A stretch of DNA of 64,000 bases from Nocardioides sp. CFH 31398 (GCF_022436705.1 NZ_JAKUHT010000001.1:186001-250000); one strand, 5' to 3'; positions 26,528-34,928 are shown, numbered from the stretch's first letter. Made by a program: numbers and translations. Notes: generated from the letters alone by a model not told the origin.

Positions 26528-27985
26528 CTAGCGACGACGCTCCGCGCGGAGGTCGACGTACGCGAGGACGAGGGCGACCGACAGGATCGCGGCCGCGGTG
26601 AGCAGGGCGGCGCGGAGGGCGTCGACGCCGCTCATGCCGGAGCCGACGGCGACCTGGTAGACGGTCATCAGCAGCGCGGCGCCGAGCGCCGAGCCGATGC
26701 GCTGACCGGTCTGGACCGCGCCGCCGGCCGCTCCGCCCATCCGCGGCGGCACCTCCGAGAGGGTGAGGGTGAGGTTCGGGGAGACGACCCCGCCGCCGCC
26801 GAGGCCGGCGACGAGCAGGGGCACCAGCACGACGACCAGCCACCACCCGTTGTCGAAGCCGTACGGCGCCAGCAGCGCCACGGCGACCACGCCGGTGATG
26901 TTGACGGTCAACGCGATCACCGTGATGCGGCGGTGCATCCGGGAGACCAGCCGGCCCGCGACGGGCGAGGAGAAGGCCGAGCCGATCGCGAACGGGGTGA
27001 TCACCAGCCCCGACATCAGCGCGGTGAGCCCGAGCGACTCCTGGGTGAAGACCGACAGCACGAGGAAGATCCCCGTGAAGCCGGTGAAGTAGATGGTGCC
27101 GACGGCGATGCCGTTCGCGTAGCCCGGGACCTGCCGCAGCAGCGTCACGTCGAGCAGCGGGGCGTGCCCGCGGCGGACGGTGCGGTGCTCCCACCAGACG
27201 AACGCCGCCAGCAGGATCGGGACGCCGGGCAGCAGGGCGAGCGGCAGCAGGGCGCCGCCCTCCAGCGACACCAGGGGGTACAGCAGGCACAGGACGCCGC
27301 CGCCGAGCAGCAGCGCACCCGGCAGGTCGAGCCGCACCGGCCCCGAGCCACCGGGTGGTCTGCCTGGCACGAGACGGGCGACGAAGACCATCGCGACCAG
27401 GCCGATCGGGACGTTGACGAGGAAGATCGCCCGCCAGCCGAGGTCGGGCCCGAGCAGCGCGATGATCACGCCGCCGATCAGCGGGCCCAGCGCCGACGAG
27501 ACCGACACCGTGAACCCGAAGAGGCCGAAGGCACGGCCCCGCTCCGGCCCCCGGAAGAGGTCCTGGATCAACCCGGAGTTCTGGGGGGTCAGCAGGCCCG
27601 CGGCGGCGCCCTGCAGCAGCCGGGCGGCCACGACGAGCTCGACGTTCGGTGCGAAGCCGACCAGCGCGCTGGAGGCGATGAACGCCGCCAGCCCGACGAT
27701 CATGAGCCGTTTGCGGCCGAACGCGTCGCCGAGCCGGCCGCCGCTGACCAGGGTGAGCCCGAACGTCAGGGCGTAGCCCGACACGATCCACTGGGCCGTG
27801 CCCGCGGAGGTCTCGAGGCCCGCGCGGATCGAGGGCAGCGCGACGTTGACGATCGTGACGTCGAGCAGCGACATGAACCCGACGACGAGCGCGACCGCGA
27901 GTATCCGCCAGCGTCGGGGGTCCGGCTCGGTCGTGTCGTCCTCCCGCCCGCCGTCCTTCGCGAGGTCGGCGTCGGCGGAGGTCAC
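26528..27985 (-). CDS. MFS multidrug efflux transporter, DHA2 (14-TMS) type
   Basis: This is a proton-driven exporter of the EmrB/QacA group with 485 residues and about 14 hydrophobic segments. Signatures include LLDVTIVNVALPSI in helix 1 (motif D1), GRLGDAFGRKRLMIVGL (motif A) after helix 2, RLLQGAAAGLLTPQNSGLI (motif B) and ALGPLIGGVI (motif C). The GTG at 27985 leaves a 22-residue polar leader; a longer frame upstream is not needed. The exported compound is unknown. It lies 29 bases after mhuD on the same strand, so the two may be co-transcribed. Confidence 0.9.
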   Translation of the reverse strand: MTSADADLAKDGGREDDTTEPDPRRWRILAVALVVGFMSLLDVTIVNVALPSIRAGLETSAGTAQWIVSGYALTFGLTLVSGGRLGDAFGRKRLMIVGLAAFIASSALVGFAPNVELVVAARLLQGAAAGLLTPQNSGLIQDLFRGPERGRAFGLFGFTVSVSSALGPLIGGVIIALLGPDLGWRAIFLVNVPIGLVAMVFVARLVPGRPPGGSGPVRLDLPGALLLGGGVLCLLYPLVSLEGGALLPLALLPGVPILLAAFVWWEHRTVRRGHAPLLDVTLLRQVPGYANGIAVGTIYFTGFTGIFLVLSVFTQESLGLTALMSGLVITPFAIGSAFSSPVAGRLVSRMHRRITVIALTVNITGVVAVALLAPYGFDNGWWLVVVLVPLLVAGLGGGGVVSPNLTLTLSEVPPRMGGAAGGAVQTGQRIGSALGAALLMTVYQVAVGSGMSGVDALRAALLTAAAILSVALVLAYVDLRAERRR

Positions 27986-28014
27986 GGGTCCAGGGTGCCC
28001 GGCCGGTGGGAGGG

Positions 28015-28356
28015 TCAGTCCTCCAGGTCCTCCCACGGCTCGGCGTCCTCGTCGTACGGCGCGACGTCGAGGACGACCTCGAACTCGAGCAGGTCCGACC
28101 CGGTGCCGACCGGCTTGGCGCGCTCGCCGGAGTGCGCGGCGCGGCCCTGGCCGCCCATCCACGCCTCGAACGCCGCGTCGTCGACCCAGTGGGTGACGAT
28201 GAAGTACCGCGTCTCGCCCTTGGTCGGGCGCAGCATCTGGAAGCCGAGGAAACCCTCGGTGCTCTCGATCGTGCCGGCGCGGGCGCGGAAGCGCTTCTCG
28301 AGCTCGGCCCCTCCGCCCTCGGGCACGTGGATCGCGTTGATCTTCACCACCGACAT
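28015..28356 (-). CDS. mhuD: MhuD-type heme-degrading monooxygenase
   Basis: It is expected to bind heme and degrade it oxidatively, freeing iron. The 113-residue ABM-fold protein closely follows M. tuberculosis MhuD (Rv3592) as I recall it: VVKINAIHVPEGGGAELEKR, FLGFQMLRPTKGE, RYFIVTHW and LLEFEVVLDV. The key residues N7, W66 and H75 (heme ligand) fall at identical positions. A short acidic tail (DEDAEPWEDLED) is extra. It lies between an ESX-like mini-operon and an efflux pump gene on the same strand. The start is ATG at 28356. Confidence 0.9.
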   Translation of the reverse strand: MSVVKINAIHVPEGGGAELEKRFRARAGTIESTEGFLGFQMLRPTKGETRYFIVTHWVDDAAFEAWMGGQGRAAHSGERAKPVGTGSDLLEFEVVLDVAPYDEDAEPWEDLED

Positions 28357-28365
28357 GGCGCCAGC

Positions 28366-28599
28366 CTACGGCGGGCCCACGGTGCGGTCGGCCCGCGACG
28401 CCCCGCGCCGCGCGCGCTCCCGCCGCGCCTCGTCGTACGACGGGTGCTCGCGGCGCTCCCGCTCGATCACGGCCCGCTCCGCCGCCAGCGCCGACACCGT
28501 GGCGGCGGTCCGTTCCCGGGCGCGCGCTGCCGCCTCCCGCAGCCGCGCCCACGCCTGGTCGGGACCCAGCGCGGCCGGGCCGAGGCCACCTGCGCTCAC
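28366..28599 (-). CDS. Small helical protein, third gene of an ESX-like operon
   Basis: The family is unknown. The 77-residue, highly charged, probably all-helical protein (ARLREAAARARERTAATVSALAAERAVIERERRE) starts at GTG 28599, overlapping the upstream stop in a GTGA. It lacks a signal peptide and membrane segments. The coiled-coil-like heptads suggest it packs with the two upstream helical proteins or acts as a small chaperone; this is inference from position. Confidence 0.6.
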   Translation of the reverse strand: MSAGGLGPAALGPDQAWARLREAAARARERTAATVSALAAERAVIERERREHPSYDEARRERARRGASRADRTVGPP

Positions 28600-29351
28600 G
28601 CGAACCCCACGCCGGCCACGTCGTCCATCCGGGAGGCCGCGGCGTGGTGGCTGCCCACCGCGACCGCCTCGGCGGCGACGGCGGCCGTGTCGAGGCCGAC
28701 CTGGACGAGCGCCATGACCTCGGCGCAGGTCTCGGCCGCGCGGACCAGCCGGAGCACGGCCGACCGGATCCGGTCGAGCATCGCGAGGATCCGCGCCACG
28801 TCGGCGGGCAGGGTCACGCCCGCCAGGGCGGTCCCGACCGGACCGGCGAGCAGCTTGACGCCGAGCATCACGACGACGTCGTCGATGACCGACAGGGCCG
28901 CGCACACCGTCTCGGCGGTGGCCGTCGAGACCGCGAGGACGTGGCCGAGCTGCTCGGCGACGATCCCGGCCGCCTCCGCCTGCCGGGCCGCCGTCTCCGC
29001 CAGGGTGGCCAGCCCCTCGCCCGCGGAGGCGCGGGCGCCGCCCTCCCAGACGCCGGGCAGCTGGCCGGCGAGGTCGGTGTGGTTCGCGCCGACGGCGCCG
29101 AGCGCCTCGGCGACCTGCCGCCAGCCGAGCTGCATCGAGGCCAGGGCCCCGGGGTCGCCGGCCAGGGGCTCGAGCGCCTCCGCGACCAGGTCGTGGCCGG
29201 TCAGCGAGCGCACCGCCCAGTCGACGAACCGGACGGTCCACCCCGCCTCCTCCCGCAGCGTGTCGAGGTAGCCCGCCGTCGACACCTCCGGGGCCGCACC
29301 CGAGACGGCGGACCCGGCGTCCCACCGCTCGCTCACGGCCGCGGCGCTCAC
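28596..29351 (-). CDS. WXG/ESX-like helical protein, second gene of the operon
   Basis: This 251-residue protein is nearly all helical and Ala-rich. A helix-turn-helix hairpin with a W-E-G turn at 102-104 (QLPGVWEGGARAS) is flanked by long amphipathic helices, the WXG100 signature of type VII secretion substrates. A hydrophobic segment follows (VVVMLGVKLLAGPVGTALAGV, about 155-175), as in ESX-associated PPE/LXG-like proteins. The GTG start overlaps the upstream stop in GTGA. No secretion ATPase (EccC) or toxin domain lies in the window. It could be an exported or membrane-active partner protein. Confidence 0.6.
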   Translation of the reverse strand: MSAAAVSERWDAGSAVSGAAPEVSTAGYLDTLREEAGWTVRFVDWAVRSLTGHDLVAEALEPLAGDPGALASMQLGWRQVAEALGAVGANHTDLAGQLPGVWEGGARASAGEGLATLAETAARQAEAAGIVAEQLGHVLAVSTATAETVCAALSVIDDVVVMLGVKLLAGPVGTALAGVTLPADVARILAMLDRIRSAVLRLVRAAETCAEVMALVQVGLDTAAVAAEAVAVGSHHAAASRMDDVAGVGFA

Positions 29352-30121
29352 GCGCCCGCCCCGGCGACGACGCGGTCGTAGGCCGCGGCGTCGTCCTGCG
29401 CGTCCGCGCCGGCGGTCATGGACGCACCGAGGGCGTCGACCGCGCCGACGGCCTCGTCGACGGCGTCGGCGAGGTCCCAGCCCGCCCCCAGCGCCTGCGC
29501 GAGGGGTCGGTGCTCGCCGAGCCGACGGGCCGCCCCGTCGTCCTCCGACCCCACGTCGTCCTCCGACCCCACCCCGGCGCCGGGGTCGCCGGTGTCGCCG
29601 GGGTCGCCGGGGTCGTCGGGCTCTGGGGGCTCCGAGGGCTCGTCGGCCGCGAACACGTCGGAGGCGCCGGTGTCGAGCCCCAGCACGTCGTCGAGCGGGA
29701 CGGGGGAGCCGCCCGGGCCGGCCAGCGCGCCCGGGACGGCCGACGGCAGGCACGCGCCGAGCCCGACGTGCGTCTCGACGGGCGCCACCGGGACCAGGTC
29801 GTCGGGAAGTCCCGGGAGCAGCTCGGCGAGCCGCTCGACGACGCGGCGGGCCAGCGCGTCGACGTCCGCGAGGTCGTCGGCGGTGTCGCGGGCCGCGCCG
29901 CCCCACCGCCGGGCGGCCCGGGCGCTGCGGTCCAGGCCGTCGCAGGCCGAGCCGACCGCGGTGGCGTAGACGGCGCCCAGGCCGGCGACGGCGCCCCGGA
30001 AGGCGTCGTACCGGGTGCAGACGTCGTGGACGTAGCGGGTGACGTCGCCGGTGTGGGTGGCCTGCCGCTCGGCCACCTCGGCGGCGCCGGCGATGCCGGC
30101 GTAGGAGCAGGCGAGGTCCAT
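29348..30121 (-). CDS. WXG/ESX-like helical protein with acidic linker, first gene of the operon
   Basis: The 257-residue protein starts at ATG 30121 behind a strong GAGGAGG ribosome binding site. Residues 1-105 form a helical hairpin of WXG100-like size with a W-G-G at 73-75. A disordered Pro/Asp/Glu/Gly linker (about 160-200, PSEPPEPDDPGDPGDTGDPG) follows, then a second helical segment with DLADAVDEAVGAVDAL. This matches no named family I know. It heads an operon of three genes joined by GTGA overlaps, suggesting a complex made in fixed ratio. Confidence 0.6.
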   Translation of the reverse strand: MDLACSYAGIAGAAEVAERQATHTGDVTRYVHDVCTRYDAFRGAVAGLGAVYATAVGSACDGLDRSARAARRWGGAARDTADDLADVDALARRVVERLAELLPGLPDDLVPVAPVETHVGLGACLPSAVPGALAGPGGSPVPLDDVLGLDTGASDVFAADEPSEPPEPDDPGDPGDTGDPGAGVGSEDDVGSEDDGAARRLGEHRPLAQALGAGWDLADAVDEAVGAVDALGASMTAGADAQDDAAAYDRVVAGAGA

Positions 30122-30243
30122 CGGTCCTCCTCGGGCCAGGGTCGCGGCCCGGGTCGGCCGCGTGCCCCCACCCTGCGTCCGCCGCACCGTCCCCGCACCC
30201 GCGCGCGGCCCGTCCTGTGCAGGGCGCGTGGCAGGCTGCGCCT

Positions 30244-30531
30244 GTGGACGGGAAGCGGTCGGTCCGGCTCCGTGTGACCGGGAGGGTCCAGGGCGTCTCG
30301 TTCCGGTGGGCCACCGAGCAGGAGGCCCGGCGGCTCGGTGTCGACGGCTGGGTCCGCAACGAGCCCGACGGCTCGGTCGCGGCGTACGCCGAGGGGCCGG
30401 TCGAGGCGGTCGACGCTCTCGTCGCCTGGGCCCACGAGGGCCCGCCGCCGGCCCGGGTCGAGGCCGTGACGGTCGACGACGTCGAGCCCGAGACGGACGT
30501 CGCCGGTCGCGGGTTCCGCACGACCGGCTGA
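30244..30531 (+). CDS. acyP: Acylphosphatase
   Basis: It hydrolyses the carboxyl-phosphate bond of acyl phosphates in the cytoplasm. At 95 residues it has the normal size. The phosphate-binding loop is GRVQGVSFRW with the catalytic Arg, and the catalytic Asn is in VDGWVRNEPDGSV. The start is GTG 30244 (VDGKRSVRL); a GTG at 30217 would add 9 residues. It is divergent from the ESX-like operon and 43 bases before purC. Confidence 0.9.
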   Translation: MDGKRSVRLRVTGRVQGVSFRWATEQEARRLGVDGWVRNEPDGSVAAYAEGPVEAVDALVAWAHEGPPPARVEAVTVDDVEPETDVAGRGFRTTG

Positions 30532-30562
30532 GCCGGCTGGGCCGGCCGGGTCGCGCGGACGG

Positions 30563-30568
30563 GATACT
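30563..30568 (+). promoter_or_regulatory. -10-like GATACT before purC
   Basis: The hexamer ends 6 bases before the GTG of purC. No ribosome binding site lies between. Confidence 0.35.
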
Positions 30569-30574
30569 GGGCCC

Positions 30575-31531
30575 GTGGCCGACCCCCAGACGCCCCGTCC
30601 GTCCGCCGGCGACCCCCTCGCGCACGGCATCCCGCCCGCGCCGACCGTCGACGGCGCCACGCACCTGCACTCGGGCAAGGTCCGCGACCTCTACCGCCTC
30701 GAGACCGGCGCGTACGCGGGGCACCTGCTGATGGTGGCCAGCGACCGCATCTCGGCCTACGACCACGTGCTCAGCCCCGGGATCCCCGACAAGGGGGAGA
30801 TCCTCACGCGGATGTCGCTGTGGTGGTTCGACCAGCTCGCCGACCTCGTGCCCGGGCACGTCGTCAGCAGCACCGACGGGGTCCCCGAGCACCTGCGCGG
30901 CCGCGCCCTGGTGTGCCGGCCGCTGACCATGCACCCGGTGGAGTGCGTGGCGCGCGGCTACCTCACCGGCTCCGGGCTCGAGGACTACCGCGCCACCGGC
31001 GAGGTCTGCGGCATCGCCCTGCCGCCCGGCCTGACCCAGGCCTCCCGGCTGCCCGAGCCGATCTTCACGCCCGCGACGAAGGCCGCGCTCGGCGACCACG
31101 ACGAGAACGTCTCCTTCGAGGCCGTCGTGGCCACCGTCGGCGCGGCCACGGCCGAGACCCTGCGCGAGGTGACCCTGGCCGTCTACGCCCGAGCCGAGGG
31201 CATCGCCCGCGCTCAGGGGATCCTGCTGGCCGACACGAAGATCGAGCTCGGCACCGACGACTCGCACGCGAGCGACCCGGGGCGGCTCACCCTGGGCGAC
31301 GAGGTCCTCACCCCCGACTCCTCGCGCTACTGGCCCGCCGACGCCTGGGAGCCCGGCGTCACCCCGCCGGCGTACGACAAGCAGGTGCTGCGCGACTGGC
31401 TCACCGGGCCGGAGTCGGGCTGGGACCGCACCGGCGAGGCGCCCCCGCCGGAGCTGCCGACGCACGTCGTGGACCTGACGCGGCAGCGCTACGTGGAGGC
31501 CTACGAGAGACTGACCGGACAGCGGTTCTGA
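30575..31531 (+). CDS. purC: SAICAR synthetase
   Basis: It forms SAICAR from CAIR and aspartate with ATP in IMP synthesis. The 318-residue protein is of the longer (about 300) type. It has SGKVRDLYRLE near residue 32, SDRISAYDHVLSPGIPDKGEIL around 57-78, HPVECVARGYLTGSG, and LADTKIELG near the C-terminal substrate site. The start is GTG at 30575. It follows acyP and precedes a START-domain gene by 22 bases. Confidence 0.96.
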   Translation: MADPQTPRPSAGDPLAHGIPPAPTVDGATHLHSGKVRDLYRLETGAYAGHLLMVASDRISAYDHVLSPGIPDKGEILTRMSLWWFDQLADLVPGHVVSSTDGVPEHLRGRALVCRPLTMHPVECVARGYLTGSGLEDYRATGEVCGIALPPGLTQASRLPEPIFTPATKAALGDHDENVSFEAVVATVGAATAETLREVTLAVYARAEGIARAQGILLADTKIELGTDDSHASDPGRLTLGDEVLTPDSSRYWPADAWEPGVTPPAYDKQVLRDWLTGPESGWDRTGEAPPPELPTHVVDLTRQRYVEAYERLTGQRF

Positions 31532-31553
31532 CGCACGAGACAGGGAGATCCGG

Positions 31554-31997
31554 ATGGGGTTCACGCTCGAGGTCGACGTCGCCGCACCGCCCGAGGCGGT
31601 GCAGGACTACTTCGCCGACCCGTCCCTGCGGCCCGACTGGCAGTCGAGCCTGCGGCGCATCGACCGCCTGCCCGGGCCCGGTCGCGGCGTGGGCGCCCGC
31701 TGGTACGACGTCACGCTGGTCGGCGCCAAGCCGCTGATGCAGGTGACGGTCGACGAGCCCGGTCGCGCCTGGTCCGAGCGCGGCGAGTGGCGCGGCCTCG
31801 TCGCCCGCCTGGACATGACGTTCACCCCGACCGAGACCGACGGCCGCCCCGGCACGCACGTGGTCGCCGTCGTCGACGTCGACGCCCCCGGCTGGCGGAT
31901 GCCGATCGGCCTCGGCATCCGGATCGTCGGCCCCCTGGGCGTCCGGGCCGACCTGAAGGCCGCCGCCCGCGCGATCGAGCGTCGTACCACCGGGTAA
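31554..31997 (+). CDS. SRPBCC (START-like) superfamily protein
   Basis: This 147-residue ligand-binding-fold protein begins with GFTLEVDVAAPPEAVQDYFADP, the usual first strand and helix of the family. Its central strands include GVGARWYDVTL and SERGEWRGLVARLDMTF. A C-terminal helix (VRADLKAAARAIERRTTG) closes the cavity. The ligand is unknown. The ATG at 31554 has a modest GGGAGAT-type ribosome binding site. It lies directly after purC, possibly in the same transcript. Confidence 0.8.
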   Translation: MGFTLEVDVAAPPEAVQDYFADPSLRPDWQSSLRRIDRLPGPGRGVGARWYDVTLVGAKPLMQVTVDEPGRAWSERGEWRGLVARLDMTFTPTETDGRPGTHVVAVVDVDAPGWRMPIGLGIRIVGPLGVRADLKAAARAIERRTTG

Positions 31998-32004
31998 CCG
32001 TCGC

Positions 32005-32018
32005 GTGACCAGGGTCAC
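32005..32018. promoter_or_regulatory. Inverted repeat overlapping the -35 of the acyl-CoA ligase promoter
   Basis: GTGACC (32005-32010) and GGTCAC (32013-32018) form a perfect 6-base inverted repeat with a 2-base centre. The left arm sits 17 bases before the -10-like TAGGGT, the right spacing for a -35 box. This could be the site of a regulator of the ligase gene. Confidence 0.35.
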
Positions 32019-32027
32019 CCGGGCCCG

Positions 32028-32033
32028 TAGGGT
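32028..32033 (+). promoter_or_regulatory. -10-like TAGGGT before the acyl-CoA ligase gene
   Basis: The hexamer ends 6 bases before the ATG at 32040, with GTGACC 17 bases further upstream. This fits a leaderless transcript. Confidence 0.5.
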
Positions 32034-32039
32034 TCGCCC

Positions 32040-33605
32040 ATGACGAACCTCTCCCGCCTGCTCGAGGACACCGCCGCGTCGTACCCGGATCGCACCGCGA
32101 TCGTCATGGGCGACACCCGTCTGTCGTACGCCGAGGTGCAGGGCGCCTCGAACATGGTCGCCAACGTCCTGGTCGACCGGGGCATCAAGCCGGGCGACAA
32201 GGTGGCGCTGACCTGCCCGAACATCCCGTACTTCTCGATCGTCTACTACGGCATCCTCAAGGCCGGCGCGACCGTCGTCCCGCTCAACGTGCTGCTGCGG
32301 GGCAAGGAGGTCGCCTACCACCTCGACGACTCGGACGCGAAGGCCTACTTCTGCTTCCAGGGCACCGAGGAGCTGCCGATGGCGGAGGCCGGCAAGGCCG
32401 GGTTCGACGCCACCGACGGCTGCGAGCACTTCTTCGTCATCACCGCGGACCCGGCGGCGGACTCCCCGATCGAGGGCACCGAGACGCTCGGCCGGGCGAT
32501 GGCGCAGGCCTCGCCGCAGTTCGACTCGGTCGACGTGGACGACGACGAGACCGCCGTCATCCTCTACACCTCCGGCACCACCGGGAAGCCGAAGGGCGCC
32601 GAGCTGCGCCACCGCAACATGCGGGACAACGCCCTGGCCGGCCAGAACATCTTCGGGGCGAACGTCGACGAGCCCGACACGTTCCTGTGCGTGCTGCCGC
32701 TGTTCCACTCCTTCGGGCAGACCGTGATCCAGAACGCCGGGTTCGGCTTCGGCGGCACCGTCGTCATGCTGCCGCGCTTCGAGGCGCACGCCGCGCTCAA
32801 GCTGATGCTCAACGAGGGCGTCACGTTCTTCGCCGGCGTCCCGACCATGTACTGGGGCCTGCTCGGCGCGCTCGACGAGTCCCCGGTGGACGTCTCCAGC
32901 CTCGCCGAGAACCTCCGCGTGGCCGCCGCGGGCGGGGCCGCCCTCCCCGGCGAGGTGCACAAGGACTTCAAGGCCAAGTTCGGCGTCACGATCCTCGAGG
33001 GCTACGGCCTCTCGGAGACCTCGCCGGTGGCGAGCTTCTCGCCGTGGGGCGAGGAGCCCCGCGTGGGCTCGATCGGCCGGCCGATCGAGGGCGTCGAGAT
33101 GAAGCTGATCGACCCGGACCCCGGCAAGCGCGAGGACCTCCCCGAGGGCGAGGACACCGTCGGCGAGATCGCCATCAAGGGCCACAACATCATGAAGGGC
33201 TACTACAACCGCCCCGAGGCCACCGAGGAGGCGATCGTCGACGGGTGGTTCCGCTCCGGCGACCTCGGCCGCAAGGACGCCGACGGCTTCTACTACATCG
33301 TCGACCGCTCGAAGGACATGATCATCCGGGGCGGCTTCAACGTGTACCCGCGCGAGATCGAGGAGGTGCTGATGAGCCACCCGGCCGTCTCGCTGGCCGC
33401 GGTCATCGGCGTCCCCCACGAGTCCCACGGCGAGGAGATCAAGGCGTTCGTCATCCTGAACAAGGACACCGACGAGACCCCCGACTCGCTCAAGGCCTGG
33501 GCCAAGGAGGAGATGGCGGGCTACAAGTACCCCCGGATCATCGAGGTCGTCGACGAGTTCCCGATGACCTCGACCGGCAAGATCCTGAAGCGCGAGCTCT
33601 CCTGA
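32040..33605 (+). CDS. Long-chain-fatty-acid-CoA ligase (AMP-binding family)
   Basis: It is expected to activate a carboxylic acid as acyl-AMP and transfer it to CoA. The 521-residue ANL-superfamily enzyme has the P-loop-like YTSGTTGKPKGAEL (176-189), EGYGLSETSPVASF, the hinge-region GDLGRKDADGFYYIVDRSKDMII, GFNVYPREIEEVL, and the catalytic lysine in PMTSTGKILKREL at the C-terminus. The chain-length preference cannot be told from sequence. It stands alone with its own promoter and a palindromic candidate operator. Confidence 0.92.
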   Translation: MTNLSRLLEDTAASYPDRTAIVMGDTRLSYAEVQGASNMVANVLVDRGIKPGDKVALTCPNIPYFSIVYYGILKAGATVVPLNVLLRGKEVAYHLDDSDAKAYFCFQGTEELPMAEAGKAGFDATDGCEHFFVITADPAADSPIEGTETLGRAMAQASPQFDSVDVDDDETAVILYTSGTTGKPKGAELRHRNMRDNALAGQNIFGANVDEPDTFLCVLPLFHSFGQTVIQNAGFGFGGTVVMLPRFEAHAALKLMLNEGVTFFAGVPTMYWGLLGALDESPVDVSSLAENLRVAAAGGAALPGEVHKDFKAKFGVTILEGYGLSETSPVASFSPWGEEPRVGSIGRPIEGVEMKLIDPDPGKREDLPEGEDTVGEIAIKGHNIMKGYYNRPEATEEAIVDGWFRSGDLGRKDADGFYYIVDRSKDMIIRGGFNVYPREIEEVLMSHPAVSLAAVIGVPHESHGEEIKAFVILNKDTDETPDSLKAWAKEEMAGYKYPRIIEVVDEFPMTSTGKILKRELS

Positions 33606-33647
33606 GCCTCGCCCGAGGGCCCCTGTGAGGCCTGCGAGGATGGGCCC

Positions 33648-33839
33648 GTGACCGTCGCGCACTGGTTCGGGCTCACCCTCGCGGCCATGATGCTCGCCTT
33701 CGGCGGCGTCGCGGCCCTCCAGGGGCTGGGGTACGTCGGGGGCCCGCTCGCCGACTCCCGCGGCGCCGCGGGCTTCGGCTCGGCGCTCGCGGGTCTCGGG
33801 GTCGCGCTCGGGATCGTGGTGCTGCAGAACCGCCGCTAG
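33648..33839 (+). CDS. Small two-helix membrane protein
   Basis: The 63-residue protein starts at GTG 33648 and has two hydrophobic segments (about 5-27 and 41-58) joined by a Gly-rich loop (GYVGGPLADSRGAAG). It has no recognised family. It lies 42 bases after the ligase gene and converges with rsgA (8-base gap). Its good codon bias and membrane pattern support it as real. Confidence 0.6.
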   Translation: MTVAHWFGLTLAAMMLAFGGVAALQGLGYVGGPLADSRGAAGFGSALAGLGVALGIVVLQNRR

Positions 33840-33846
33840 GTCGGCC

Positions 33847-34806
33847 TCAGGGCCGCTGCCGCCCCCGCGACTCCCGGGTCACCCGCTTCCACTCCTGCAG
33901 CTTCGCTGCCCGCGCGGCCGGGTCGGTGCGGCGGTGGAGGTAGGCCAGCTCGCGCTGCGCCGCCCGCCACCCCTCGAGCCGACGCGGCGACAGTGCGCCG
34001 TCCGCGACGGCGCCGGTGACGGCGCACCCGGGCTCGGTGTCGTGGGCGCAGTCGGCGAACCGGCACTCCGCGGCGAGGTCGGCCACGTCGGCGTACACGG
34101 TCGCGACGCCCTGCTCGCTCGCGTGGAGGTCGAGGTTCCTGACGCCCGGCAGGTCGAGCAGGGTCCCGCCCGAGCCCAGGCGGAAGAGGCGCCGCGTGGT
34201 CGTGGTGTGCCGGCCCTCCCCGTCGGCCCGGACCTCGCGGGTCGCCTCGTCGAGTCCCTCCAGCGCGTTGAGCAGCGACGTCTTCCCCGCCCCCGAGGCG
34301 CCCAGCATGGTCGCCGTCGTCCCCGGGCCGAGCCGGGAGCGCAGGGCGTCGAGCCCCCGGCCGTCGACGGTGCTCGTGAGGAGCACCTCGACCCCCGGCG
34401 CGGCGTCGCGGGCCCGCTCGAGGCGCGCGTCCGGGTCGTCGGCGAGGTCCGCCTTGGTGAGGACGACGAGCGGTGTCGCGCCCGAGTCCCAGGCCATGAT
34501 CGCCATCCGCTCCAGCGCGCCCTCACGCTGCCCGTGGTCGGCGGGCGCGACGAGCAGGACCAGGTCCACGTTGGCGGCGAGCACCTGGAGCTCGTGACCG
34601 TTCGGGTCCGGGCGGGTCAGCTGGGTACGCCGGGGGAGGACCTCGACCAGTCGCCCGTCGGCGACCACGACCTCGTCGCCGGCGACCGGCGTCAGCGCGA
34701 GGCCGGGCGCGAGGCGGACCGGCTGCGAGGCGCCGTCGGCGCCGAGCACCTCCGCCGTCCGACCGTGGACGACGACGACCGTGGCGCGCTGGGTGGTGTC
34801 GGGCAT
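33847..34806 (-). CDS. rsgA: Ribosome small-subunit-dependent GTPase A
   Basis: This circularly permuted GTPase checks maturation of the 30S subunit. The 319-residue protein has an OB-fold N-terminus, G4 TKAD (117-120), then G1 GASGAGKT (169-176) and G3 DLPG (218-221), the permuted order typical of RsgA. The C-terminal zinc site is C248, C253, H255, C261. The final basic helix is present. ATG at 34806 is the start. A pair of perfect palindromes lies just upstream, between it and the stress-protein gene. Confidence 0.94.
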   Translation of the reverse strand: MPDTTQRATVVVVHGRTAEVLGADGASQPVRLAPGLALTPVAGDEVVVADGRLVEVLPRRTQLTRPDPNGHELQVLAANVDLVLLVAPADHGQREGALERMAIMAWDSGATPLVVLTKADLADDPDARLERARDAAPGVEVLLTSTVDGRGLDALRSRLGPGTTATMLGASGAGKTSLLNALEGLDEATREVRADGEGRHTTTTRRLFRLGSGGTLLDLPGVRNLDLHASEQGVATVYADVADLAAECRFADCAHDTEPGCAVTGAVADGALSPRRLEGWRAAQRELAYLHRRTDPAARAAKLQEWKRVTRESRGRQRP

Positions 34807-34892
34807 CGCCTCATCGTGGGGCGGTGGTCGCCCGGCGCGCGACCGGTTTTCGGTGGCGACGACGAGGCCGTGGGCACCGGGCCCACGAAGTG

Positions 34893-34928
34893 CCGACCTG
34901 GCCCCCGAAGCTTCGGGGGCCAGGTCGG
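34893..34928. repeat. 36-base perfect palindrome
   Basis: Each 18-base arm reads CCGACCTGGCCCCCGAAG, with no loop. It lies between rsgA (5' side) and the 3' end of the stress-protein gene, directly followed by a second palindrome. On the minus strand it would act as a terminator hairpin for the stress-protein transcript, or it may be a repeated extragenic element. Confidence 0.8.

Noticed and set aside
28596..30121. Calling the WXG-like pair a type VII toxin-antitoxin system
   Set aside because: There is no toxin domain, no immunity-like gene with a recognisable fold and no secretion ATPase in the window; only an ESX-like label is supported.
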